From Methanocorpusculum sp. (lineage in GTDB: Archaea; Halobacteriota; Methanomicrobia; Methanomicrobiales; Methanocorpusculaceae): a DNA stretch of 23,672 nucleotides. How positions within the stretch are numbered: position 1 is the stretch's first letter; each line of letters starts with the position of its first letter. Of this stretch, positions 1-6,030 are shown one piece after another. The translations under genes and the position numbers were made by a program. Below the pieces are notes generated by a model that was not told the origin of the DNA, searched no databases, and saw only the letters and a list, made by a program, of their open reading frames with translations. The DNA lies in contig DALTWG010000027.1 of the NCBI GenBank assembly GCA_029987245.1, forward strand, positions 1 through 23,672, given 5' to 3'.

Positions 1-65
1 CCGGAATTCGAATCCGAGTCGCCGGCGTGAAAGGCCGGCATGATTGGCCACTACACTATATCAGC
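1..65 (-). tRNA. tRNA-Glu (anticodon TTC), 3' end cut by window edge
   Basis: Read on the minus strand the cloverleaf can be followed from position 65. There is a 7-nt acceptor strand (GCTGATA), then TA, a D arm opening with GTGT, and an anticodon stem CCGGC/GCCGG around the loop CTTTCAC. Next come a 4-nt variable loop and a T arm with the loop TTCGAAT. The anticodon is TTC, which reads glutamate codons. The 65 visible bases stop exactly at the end of the T stem, so the 3' acceptor strand and discriminator lie outside the window. The D stem has one weak pair, as is common in tRNA-Glu. It follows ilvE on the same strand but has its own TATA-like box. Confidence 0.9.
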
Positions 66-87
66 AATTGTCGCAACTAAGAGTTGC

Positions 88-97
88 CTATATACAT
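88..97 (-). promoter_or_regulatory. TATA box for tRNA-Glu
   Basis: The minus strand reads ATGTATATAGG here, with the TATATA core at 89-94. That is 24-29 bases upstream of the tRNA 5' end at 65, the normal spacing for an archaeal TATA box. A short inverted repeat (GCAACT/AGTTGC, 73-87) lies between the box and the tRNA. The assignment follows from position and sequence only. Confidence 0.6.
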
Positions 98-138
98 TGT
101 CGCTTGTTCAATAAAAAGGTATTGGTTTGATTCCCGCT

Positions 139-1002
139 TTAGTAGGCGTCGCCGGTGGAACGGGTTTCTTCCTGATATGCCTTAAGAAGCTGCTTGTAGA
201 CCTCTCCCGGCTTTCCGGTACCGATGTCTCTGCCGTCGATTTTTACAATCGCGCACAGTTCTGCAGCAGTGCCGGAGACAATAACCTCGTCCGCGGTGTA
301 GAGGTCAAAGAGACCCAGTTCGCATACCTCTGCTTTGATGCCGAGTTTCGCACAGAGTTCAAGCAGGACCATACGAGTGATGCCCTTGAGGTTGTTGATA
401 GTAGGCGGAGTGTATAAAACACCGTTTTTGACAAGATAGATGTTGTCGCCGGAACCTTCTGCAAGTTTTCCGGTGCGGTCTAAAAAGATTGCCTCGGCGC
501 CTCCCTTGTAATTTGCCTCGATTTTACCCAGGATGTTGTTTAAGTAGTTGAGGGATTTAATGTTCGGCGGAAGAGAGTCAGGGGTGTTTCTGCGCACGCA
601 GACGGTTACCGCGCTCATGCCGGTTTCATACAGGTCGCCATACATTGCGCCCCAGGGGGATGCGGCAACTACAATAGTCGGTTTCGGGCATTTGGTCGGG
701 TCAAGTCCCATGCCGCCGAAACCGCGGGAGAAAATCGGGCGGATATACGCATCTTTGAGATTGTTCTTGCGCAGAACCTCTTTGATGATTTCACAGAGTT
801 CCTCTTTGGTGATTCCGGGCTTTAGGTCGATTGCCTTTGCGGAATCAAACATCCGGTCAACATGTTCTTTAAGTCTGAACACACGACCGTTGTAGGCTCT
901 GATTCCTTCAAAGACGCCGTCTCCGTACAGGAATCCGTGGTCAAACACTGATACTGATGCCTCTTCTTCGGGCACGTATTTGCCGTTGACGTAAACTAAC
1001 AT
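139..1002 (-). CDS. ilvE: Branched-chain amino acid aminotransferase (class IV PLP enzyme)
   Basis: A 287-residue protein of the usual IlvE length for the short archaeal/bacterial form. It would transfer the amino group between glutamate and the 2-oxo acids of leucine, isoleucine and valine in the cytosol. The fold-type IV pattern is clear. The N-terminus has FDHGFLYGDGVFEGIR (20-35). The PLP lysine is Lys149 in NIKSLNYLNN. The cofactor-phosphate motif EGSGDNIY is at 182-189, and SGTAAEL is near 243-249. D-amino acid transaminase and 4-amino-4-deoxychorismate lyase share the fold, but the KSLNYL context and EGSGDN favour IlvE. It starts at the only early Met, with no clear Shine-Dalgarno site. 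A TATA-like AAATACG at about 1037-1043 on the minus strand would give a short leader. It diverges from the FKBP operon. Confidence 0.9.
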   Translation of the reverse strand: MLVYVNGKYVPEEEASVSVFDHGFLYGDGVFEGIRAYNGRVFRLKEHVDRMFDSAKAIDLKPGITKEELCEIIKEVLRKNNLKDAYIRPIFSRGFGGMGLDPTKCPKPTIVVAASPWGAMYGDLYETGMSAVTVCVRRNTPDSLPPNIKSLNYLNNILGKIEANYKGGAEAIFLDRTGKLAEGSGDNIYLVKNGVLYTPPTINNLKGITRMVLLELCAKLGIKAEVCELGLFDLYTADEVIVSGTAAELCAIVKIDGRDIGTGKPGEVYKQLLKAYQEETRSTGDAY

Positions 1003-1114
1003 AATCTATTATTAGTTGTTCTCTGTAATAGGGTTTCGTATTTGGAGAAGGGAAAGGAGAAATAGTGAAACCTTATAGCCCTTTGCGTCAAACTATATAG
1101 GAAGGAAAACAATT
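1003..1114. promoter_or_regulatory. Divergent promoter region between ilvE and the FKBP operon
   Basis: A 112-bp gap between divergent genes. On the plus strand CCTTATAG (1071-1078) would place a start near 1101, giving a leader of about 14 nt that includes a GGAAGG ribosome-binding-like site (1101-1106) before the ATG at 1115. A second box, ACTATATAG (1092-1100), is a better TATA match but sits too close to the ATG unless translation starts further in. On the minus strand AAATACG (1037-1043) fits ilvE. None of these is proven. Confidence 0.45.
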
Positions 1115-1684
1115 ATGAAAAAAGCAACAGTACTTTTACTTGTGCTTGCGGTCCTTTCCGTATTCGCAGCCGCCGGTTGTGTTTCTGATGCGGGGAACCA
1201 GCCGACCGTCTTAACCAAGGTCGGCTCCAACACCGCACAATCAGGCGACACCGTCTCTGTTGATTATACACTTACCACTGATACCGGTTATACCGAAACC
1301 AGTGTCGGTTCCGACCCCCTGCAGTTTACTATTGACGGCGGAACAATGATTACCGGATTTAACAACGGCGTAAAAGGCATGAAAATTGGTGAGACCAAAA
1401 CGATTGTCGTCCCGCCGTCGGAAGGCTACGGCGAGCGTACAACTGACATGGTAAAAAGCGACCTCTCTCTCAAAGACGTCGAAACCTATCTTGGACGCGA
1501 GGCCGCAATCGGCGATACCTTTGATATCATGATTCAGTCAGGAAGCAGTGTGGCACCGATGAGTGCACAGATTCTTACCATCGACCGCGATAATGATTCT
1601 CTTACCTATTCGGTAAACCAGCGCCATGCAGGCGAGACTCTGACATTTGAAATTACTCTCTTAAGCATAGACCAGAAGGCATAA
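1115..1684 (+). CDS. Lipoprotein FKBP-type peptidyl-prolyl isomerase
   Basis: A 189-residue secreted FKBP. The N-terminus is a signal peptide (MKK, hydrophobic core 5-19) ending in the lipobox AAGC with Cys22, so the protein is probably lipid-anchored outside the membrane. A Thr/Ser/Gln-rich spacer leads to an FKBP domain from about residue 41 (GDTVSVDYTLTTDTG), with GFNNGVKGMKIGETKTIVVPP and YGER. A SlyD-type insert-in-flap region follows (about 115-180). The insert lacks the usual DGNHxLAG and has SVNQRHAGETLTFEI instead. The role is expected to be proline isomerisation and chaperoning of exported proteins. It lies 2 nt upstream of a cytosolic paralogue. Loss of some aromatic active-site residues (no DSS after the first strand) suggests weak isomerase activity. 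Confidence 0.85.
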   Translation: MKKATVLLLVLAVLSVFAAAGCVSDAGNQPTVLTKVGSNTAQSGDTVSVDYTLTTDTGYTETSVGSDPLQFTIDGGTMITGFNNGVKGMKIGETKTIVVPPSEGYGERTTDMVKSDLSLKDVETYLGREAAIGDTFDIMIQSGSSVAPMSAQILTIDRDNDSLTYSVNQRHAGETLTFEITLLSIDQKA

Positions 1685-1686
1685 TT

Positions 1687-2118
1687 ATGACAGTTGCAAA
1701 CGGAAATACAATAAAAGTCCATTACAAGGGCGAATTAACGAACGGCGAAGTATTTGATTCATCCGAAGGGAGCGAACCGCTTGAGTTCACCGTCGGTGCA
1801 GGAATGGTTGTTCCGGGTTTTGATGCCGCGGTTGTAGGCATGGAACTCAATGAAACAAAAACCGTCACCATCCCGGCAAAAGATGCATACGGCAAGCGCA
1901 GCGACGATTTCATAGCTGATATCCCGAGAAAGGAGTTCCCCGCCGACTTTACGGCAAACGAAGGCGATAAACTCATGATTACTCTTGGAGACGGCATTCA
2001 GGTGCCTGTTGTCATTACGAAAATCGATGATGAAATTGTGCAGATTGACGGAAATCATGAACTTGCAGGAAAGGACCTTGTCTTTACCATCACGGTTGTC
2101 GAGATAAACGATGCCTGA
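1687..2118 (+). CDS. SlyD-like cytosolic FKBP peptidyl-prolyl isomerase
   Basis: A 143-residue FKBP without signal or membrane segment, the length of archaeal SlyD-type enzymes. The FKBP core (residues 4-85) shows IKVHYKGELTNGEVFDSS, then EFTVGAGMVVPGFDAAVVGM and KDAYGKR. The insert-in-flap chaperone domain (about 86-135) ends in DGNHELAGKDLVFTITVVEI, the family's typical motif. It should catalyse cis-trans isomerisation of prolyl bonds and hold unfolded protein. It starts 2 nt after the stop of the lipoprotein paralogue, and its last codons overlap the next gene by 8 nt. The three genes therefore form one transcript, and the two FKBPs look like a tandem duplication with one copy exported. 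Confidence 0.92.
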   Translation: MTVANGNTIKVHYKGELTNGEVFDSSEGSEPLEFTVGAGMVVPGFDAAVVGMELNETKTVTIPAKDAYGKRSDDFIADIPRKEFPADFTANEGDKLMITLGDGIQVPVVITKIDDEIVQIDGNHELAGKDLVFTITVVEINDA

Positions 2119-2386
2119 GGTCACCATCCGTACATTTGCCACGCTGAAAGAGATATTCGGCGCGGAAAATATATTCAACGCCAACGAGGGCATGACGGTT
2201 TATGCCTGCATTGAAGCATTTGCAGATGCTGCGCATCACCGCGATGTACTTTTTGATGAGACAGGGCTAAAGTCCCACATCATTTTGATGTACAACCGCG
2301 AAAGAATTGACGCTGAAGATGCAAAAGAACTGGTTATAGCTGAAGGCGATGAATATGTGCTTTATCCCCCGGTTTCCGGAGGGTAA
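2111..2386 (+). CDS. MoaD/ThiS/SAMP-like ubiquitin-fold protein
   Basis: A 91-residue protein with the beta-grasp pattern of MoaD and small archaeal modifiers. It opens with VTIRTFATLKEIFGAENI, has the middle segment HIILMYNRERI, and ends in EGDEYVLYPPVSGG. The C-terminal Gly-Gly is the key feature. It is the site adenylated by an E1-like enzyme and then charged with sulfur (molybdopterin, tungstopterin or tRNA thiolation) or joined to lysines (SAMPylation). The sequence cannot tell which role applies. It starts inside the end of the slyD-like gene (8-nt overlap), so it is translationally linked to the FKBPs, and no molybdopterin genes lie nearby. Confidence 0.82.
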   Translation: MPEVTIRTFATLKEIFGAENIFNANEGMTVYACIEAFADAAHHRDVLFDETGLKSHIILMYNRERIDAEDAKELVIAEGDEYVLYPPVSGG

Positions 2387-2402
2387 GGTTTATTTTTATT
2401 TT
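2387..2402 (+). terminator. T-rich terminator of the FKBP-MoaD operon
   Basis: Immediately after the stop codon the plus strand reads GGTTTATTTTTATTTT. Archaeal RNA polymerase often stops at such T-rich runs without a strong hairpin. The run overlaps the end of the convergent ATPase gene (stop at 2396), so the two transcripts end only a few bases apart. Confidence 0.5.
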
Positions 2403-3694
2403 CCAGAAACCCGAAGCACCTTTTCCACCGCATACAGCGGTAGATTACATACCCAGCCCTCGTCTTTAAATTTAGCAAGGGAAATGCGCAGCGATTTTTC
2501 CGGCGAGAATTTTTCCCGGTATACCTTCAGACTTTTTGCCTGCAGATTAATACCTGCTTTTACCTCAACGGGAATAATTTTCGTGCCTGTAGCAATAATA
2601 AAATCAATTTCCGCGGTTGCCTTGTCATTGGTCCAGTAGTACGGAGAAAATCCGCCCGCAATTAATTCACTGCATACATACTGCTCGCAAAGCGCGCCTT
2701 TGAATTCGCTAAACAGCGCAGTTTTTTCAAGAAGCAGTTCCGCGGGAAGTTCTGCAAGAGCACACAACAGCCCGGTATCAAGAATAAACAACTTGAATGC
2801 CTGCGAATCGAAATAGGCTTTCAAGGGCAGGCGCGGTGCTGAAATTCTGCAAATCTGATACACAAGTCCGCAGTCTTTCAGCCACAAAAGCGCGGCTTCA
2901 AAATCTTTTGCCCGGGCGCCTTCTTTAATAATGCCGTATTTGAACTTTTTATTTTCTTTGGCAAACTGCGCGGGAATTGAATCCCAGACCTGCCGGATTC
3001 TTGGAACAAGAGCCGCCGGTGCGTGTTTTGAAACATCCTGCGCATAGGCGGAAAGAATAGTTTCCTGAATTTTCCGCACCTGCGCAAAATCATGATTCTG
3101 CACAAAGGAAGCTACCGCTTCAGGCATACCGCCGACAAAATAGTACTGTTTCAGTAGATCAATGTATTGTTCATGGAAGACTGCTGACTCATTCAGGTTG
3201 TCCAGCCCCTTTGCAAGACCGGTTTTTCCAAGCGCCGTGAGAAACTCGGTAAAGCAGAGCGGATACAAATGCAGAATATCTACTTTTCCCACCGGAAAAG
3301 ACGTACCCTCATGCAAGGCTATGCCTAAAAGCGAACCCGCACAGATGATGTAATACTTTGGCGCCTCCTCTGCGAAATATTTGAGCGAGGAAAGCGCGCG
3401 GGGAATTTCCTGTATTTCATCAAAAATGATAAGAGACTGCTTGGCATCTATTTTCTCCCCGCAGTAGATTTCAAGCCGGGAAATAAGAGTTGCCGGTGTC
3501 AGGTCATCGAAAAAAATATTTTTGACCGTATCGTTTTTGTCGCAGTTTACATACACCGTCCGGTGAAAATCTGTTCTGCCGAATTCTTTCATGAGCCAGG
3601 TTTTACCCACCTGACGCGCGCCTTCAATGATGAGCGGTTTATGTCCGGGGTTGTTTTTCCATGCCCGAAGCTCTTCTATTGCTTTACGGTACAT
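2396..3694 (-). CDS. AAA ATPase of the AAA_14/DUF4143 family
   Basis: A 432-residue protein from the chosen ATG at 3694. Walker A is GARQVGKT (25-32), Walker B is IIFDEIQE (about 89-96), and a sensor-like stretch CAGSLLGIAL follows. The C-terminal DUF4143 part contains AEIDFIIATGTKIIPVEVKAG, which matches a PD-(D/E)xK nuclease-like core (D, then E-V-K). The family is widespread, patchily distributed and of unknown function, sometimes discussed as selfish or defence-related. An in-frame GTG at 3784 would add 30 residues translated from the palindromic repeats. I reject it because the conserved start is MYRKAIEELRAWK. No Shine-Dalgarno site is visible. The end converges on the MoaD-like gene with a 9-nt gap. 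Confidence 0.85.
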   Translation of the reverse strand: MYRKAIEELRAWKNNPGHKPLIIEGARQVGKTWLMKEFGRTDFHRTVYVNCDKNDTVKNIFFDDLTPATLISRLEIYCGEKIDAKQSLIIFDEIQEIPRALSSLKYFAEEAPKYYIICAGSLLGIALHEGTSFPVGKVDILHLYPLCFTEFLTALGKTGLAKGLDNLNESAVFHEQYIDLLKQYYFVGGMPEAVASFVQNHDFAQVRKIQETILSAYAQDVSKHAPAALVPRIRQVWDSIPAQFAKENKKFKYGIIKEGARAKDFEAALLWLKDCGLVYQICRISAPRLPLKAYFDSQAFKLFILDTGLLCALAELPAELLLEKTALFSEFKGALCEQYVCSELIAGGFSPYYWTNDKATAEIDFIIATGTKIIPVEVKAGINLQAKSLKVYREKFSPEKSLRISLAKFKDEGWVCNLPLYAVEKVLRVSGK

Positions 3695-3722
3695 TATCTT
3701 AAAAAGTATTGGCTGTGCAAAT

Positions 3723-3811
3723 AAAAAAGTCCTTCGATTTTTTGTAGTGTATATACAAAAAGTCATTCGATTTTTTGTTGTCACCCCACAAAAAGTCCTT
3801 CGACTTTTTGT
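3723..3811. repeat. Three phased 23-bp palindromes upstream of the DUF4143 ATPase
   Basis: Copies at 3723-3745, 3756-3778 and 3789-3811 start exactly 33 bp apart and are separated by unrelated 10-bp spacers. Each is an imperfect dyad: arms of about 9 bp (CAAAAAGTC and GACTTTTTG) around CTTC or ATTC. Copy 3 is the most perfect. Copies 1 and 2 have T for C in the right arm (GATTTTTTG), which would form a G-U pair in RNA. The block fills most of the 134-bp gap between the MFS gene and the ATPase start. The likely ATPase TATA box sits in the spacer between copies 1 and 2. They may be operators for a multimeric regulator, RNA hairpins in the leader, or a recombination site; the sequence does not decide. 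Confidence 0.9.
3746..3756 (-). promoter_or_regulatory. TATA box for the DUF4143 ATPase gene, between palindromes 1 and 2
   Basis: The minus strand reads GTATATACACT here. A start about 25 nt further on would fall near 3727, inside palindrome 1, and leave a leader of some 33 nt before the ATG at 3694. Palindromes 2 and 3 would then lie just upstream of the TATA box. Position and sequence are the only evidence. Confidence 0.45.
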
Positions 3812-3828
3812 ACTTACTCAATGAATAA

Positions 3829-5217
3829 TTATTCCTCAACTCCTTCAGGTAGCGCCCCGCGGAACCAGGAGAAAAACACCCCGAGCACCGCAAGACCGGC
3901 TGAAACAAGCATCGCTATCTGCATAGCCAGAATAAACTGCGCGTGCATTGCAGGACCAAGCAGTTTTGTGCCCCCGACTATCAGAGAAATGGATGCCATG
4001 CAGATTGCCATGGAAAAGAGCATTCCTATCTGCCGCACAACAGAAACAACGCCCGATGCCGTGCTGTACTCATGTTTTGGCACCGAGCTCATAATAGCCG
4101 TGGTGTTCGGCGCGGAAAAAAGCGCCGCGCCAAGACCTATTGTAAACTGGGCTGCTGCAATATAGGTAATGAAATCTGTGCCAAAAAAGCCGAGTGCGGC
4201 AAGCGTTAAAAGACCAACAATCGTTAAAACCATGCCAAGTGTTACCAGATATTTCGGGTCAAAGCGATCGGCAAGTTTTCCGGCAATCGGTGTTGCAATT
4301 ACCTGCACCACCGGCATGAAAAGCATCACAAGCCCTGCTTCCAGAGCGGAGAGCGCGCCCACAGACTGCAGATACAGACTCACCATATAGGTTACAGAAT
4401 ACGCAGCCGCATAATTTAAGAGCGCTGCATAACTTGAGCGGGCAAAGCGTTTGTTTTCAAAGAACAGCCGGATATGCAGAATCGGGGTTTTTACGCGCAG
4501 CTCGTAGAAAACAAAGACCGCGCTAAGCAAAAGCCCTGCGATGACGAAAAAGACCGAACCGGTATCAGTAATAGTTGATAAACCGTACATCAAAGCAATC
4601 AAAGCGACTGCATAAAGGATGGTGCCTAACTTGTCGAATTTCTGCACCGGCTCGGTAAACTCTTCTTTCAGGAAGAAATGCATCAGAAGAGCCGCTGCAA
4701 GAACCAGCGGCGGAACACAGATGAACAGACTCTGCCAGCCGCAAAACTCGGTTAAAACACCGCCAAGTACCGGACCTATTGAAAGACCTGCATAGACCAT
4801 CGTTGTATTGATGCCGATAACAAACCCGCGTTTGTTTTTGGGGAAGATACGTGTCAGAATGGCAATAGAGGTAATCATGCAAAGCGAGATGCCTGCCCCG
4901 GTAATAACGCGCGCGAGGATAATAAACGGATATGAGGGGGAAAATACGGCAAGGGTGCAGGCTATAGCACATATTACGCAGCCGGTAATAAAAGATTTTT
5001 TGTAGCCTAACTTGTCAACAAACCACGCGCCCGGAACAAGACAAACAGCATTTGCAAGAATGTATGCGGTGGAAAGCCATCCCAAATCGCGCGCCGAGAC
5101 GGTGAATAATTCGCCGATTTCAGGCATGGCAAGGATGAGCATGGTTGAAAGAAGCGGTGTAATAATTGCTCCGGTGGAGGTCGCAATCAGTACCAGTGCT
5201 CTGTTTGTTTCTGCCAT
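3829..5217 (-). CDS. MFS transporter, drug:H+ antiporter-2 (EmrB/QacA-like)
   Basis: A 462-residue, strongly hydrophobic protein with 12-14 predicted membrane helices. The N-terminal half has the MFS loop motif FVDKLGYKKSF after helix 2, the conserved arginine helix IILARVITGAGISL, and the antiporter motif C region GLSIGPVLGGVLTE. That motif is typical of proton-driven exporters rather than uptake systems. Length and motif C fit the DHA2 family, whose members expel drugs, dyes, or amino-acid-like metabolites. The substrate cannot be inferred. Its start lies 26 bp after the stop of the endonuclease III gene on the same strand, so both may be read from the tRNA-Pro promoter, although an AT-rich stretch with GTATAC is also present. 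Its 3' end faces the three palindromes, which could also act on its transcript. Confidence 0.88.
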   Translation of the reverse strand: MAETNRALVLIATSTGAIITPLLSTMLILAMPEIGELFTVSARDLGWLSTAYILANAVCLVPGAWFVDKLGYKKSFITGCVICAIACTLAVFSPSYPFIILARVITGAGISLCMITSIAILTRIFPKNKRGFVIGINTTMVYAGLSIGPVLGGVLTEFCGWQSLFICVPPLVLAAALLMHFFLKEEFTEPVQKFDKLGTILYAVALIALMYGLSTITDTGSVFFVIAGLLLSAVFVFYELRVKTPILHIRLFFENKRFARSSYAALLNYAAAYSVTYMVSLYLQSVGALSALEAGLVMLFMPVVQVIATPIAGKLADRFDPKYLVTLGMVLTIVGLLTLAALGFFGTDFITYIAAAQFTIGLGAALFSAPNTTAIMSSVPKHEYSTASGVVSVVRQIGMLFSMAICMASISLIVGGTKLLGPAMHAQFILAMQIAMLVSAGLAVLGVFFSWFRGALPEGVEE

Positions 5218-5243
5218 TGTATACTAATTTGGTTTGTCAGGTA

Positions 5244-5882
5244 TTAATTCTGCTTCGAGGGACAGGTTTTTGCAAGAGAGCAGTTGGCACAGTCCGGTTT
5301 TTTTGCAGTGCAGACCGCGCGGCCGTGCGAGATTAAGAGGTAATTGATATGCGCCCACCATTTTTGGTCGAAGAGCCGCATTAAATCCTGCTCGATTTTT
5401 ACCGGGTCGCTGTTTCTGGAAAATCCGAGCCGCTGCGCAAGCCGCCCTACATGAGTATCTACTGCAATGCCGAAATATGCATGAAATGCATGATTAGTTA
5501 CGATGTTTGCGGTTTTGCGCCCGACACCCGGAAGCGTAATGAGTTCTTCTATGGTGCGGGGTACCTCACCGTTGAAATCGGTGACCAGTTTCTCTGCGGC
5601 GCCGATGATGTTTTTTGCTTTTGCATGGTAAAATCCTGTAGGATGCACAATGCGTTCGACATCTTCGATATCGGCTTTGGCGAGAGCAAATGCATCCGGA
5701 TATTTGCCGAAAAGCTCGTCGCGCAGGCCGTTTACCGTTGCATCGGTTGTCTGCGCGGAAAGAATAGTCATTATGAGAATTTCAAACGGTGTGTTGAACT
5801 GTAAAAAGTTCATGTCGTCTTCCGTGTGCGGATAGAGGGCATTTAACTCTTTGAGAATGGATTCTGCGGTTTTTCGATTCAT
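5244..5882 (-). CDS. nth: Endonuclease III (DNA glycosylase/AP lyase)
   Basis: A 212-residue base-excision repair enzyme that removes oxidised pyrimidines and nicks abasic sites. The helix-hairpin-helix is LPGVGRKTAN (118-126) with catalytic Lys123, and the catalytic aspartate is Asp142 in VDTHVGR. The C-terminal [4Fe-4S] cluster is Cys191-x6-Cys198-x2-Cys201-x5-Cys207, complete. I chose the ATG at 5882 because translation from further upstream would run into the tRNA-Pro gene. The length is then that of bacterial Nth. The start codon is only 6 nt from the tRNA 3' end, so mRNA released by tRNA 3' processing would be almost leaderless. The MFS gene follows by 26 bp. Confidence 0.95.
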   Translation of the reverse strand: MNRKTAESILKELNALYPHTEDDMNFLQFNTPFEILIMTILSAQTTDATVNGLRDELFGKYPDAFALAKADIEDVERIVHPTGFYHAKAKNIIGAAEKLVTDFNGEVPRTIEELITLPGVGRKTANIVTNHAFHAYFGIAVDTHVGRLAQRLGFSRNSDPVKIEQDLMRLFDQKWWAHINYLLISHGRAVCTAKKPDCANCSLAKTCPSKQN

Positions 5883-5888
5883 AAAAAA

Positions 5889-5963
5889 TGGGGCGGCCCA
5901 GATTCGAACTGGGGTCAAAGCGTCCCAAACGCTCTAGGATGGACCAGGCTACCCTACCGCCCC
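5889..5963 (-). tRNA. tRNA-Pro (anticodon TGG)
   Basis: A complete cloverleaf on the minus strand. The acceptor stem is GGGGCGG/CCGCCCC with discriminator A (5889). The anticodon stem GAGCG/CGCTT (one weak pair) holds the loop TTTGGGA with anticodon TGG, and the T loop is TTCGAAT within CCCAG/CTGGG. CCA is not encoded: AT-rich sequence follows directly, as is usual in archaea. No intron is present. A TATA-like ATATAATTAA lies at about 5974-5983, somewhat closer to the 5' end than the usual 25 nt, so the true start may need another box. The nth start codon follows 6 nt after the tRNA. Confidence 0.97.
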
Positions 5964-5995
5964 GCAGGTGCTTTTAATTATATGCTGTTATCGGT

Positions 5996-6027
5996 AAAAA
6001 AGGCGACGGTTGGTTTGGAAGCAAACC
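5996..6027 (-). terminator. Hairpin plus T-tract after the CBS-ParB gene
   Basis: Just past the stop codon, the minus strand forms GGTTTG-CTTC-CAAACC (6012-6027), followed about ten bases on by a run of six T (5996-6001). This looks like a terminator that separates the CBS-ParB gene from tRNA-Pro. The stem is only 6 bp, so the T-tract may be the working part. Confidence 0.5.
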
Positions 6028-6030
6028 GGA

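Noticed and set aside
127..417. Plus-strand frame antisense to ilvE
   Set aside because: ilvE is certain from its motifs; the antisense frame has no recognisable domain.
3695..3784. N-terminal extension of the DUF4143 ATPase from the GTG at 3784
   Set aside because: It would translate the palindromes and run through the likely TATA box and transcription start; MYRKAIEEL is the natural family start.
3723..3811. CRISPR-like array
   Set aside because: The repeats are 23 bp but the spacers are only 10 bp, there are just three units, and no cas gene is present.
3699..3908. Small minus-strand reading frame with three KKS(K/N)DF repeats
   Set aside because: The peptide repeat only mirrors the palindromes, whose 33-bp pitch is a multiple of three. 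The frame overlaps the MFS gene end and has no conserved character.
5883..5918. Longer start of endonuclease III
   Set aside because: It would extend the protein into the tRNA-Pro gene; the ATG at 5882 gives the family's normal length.
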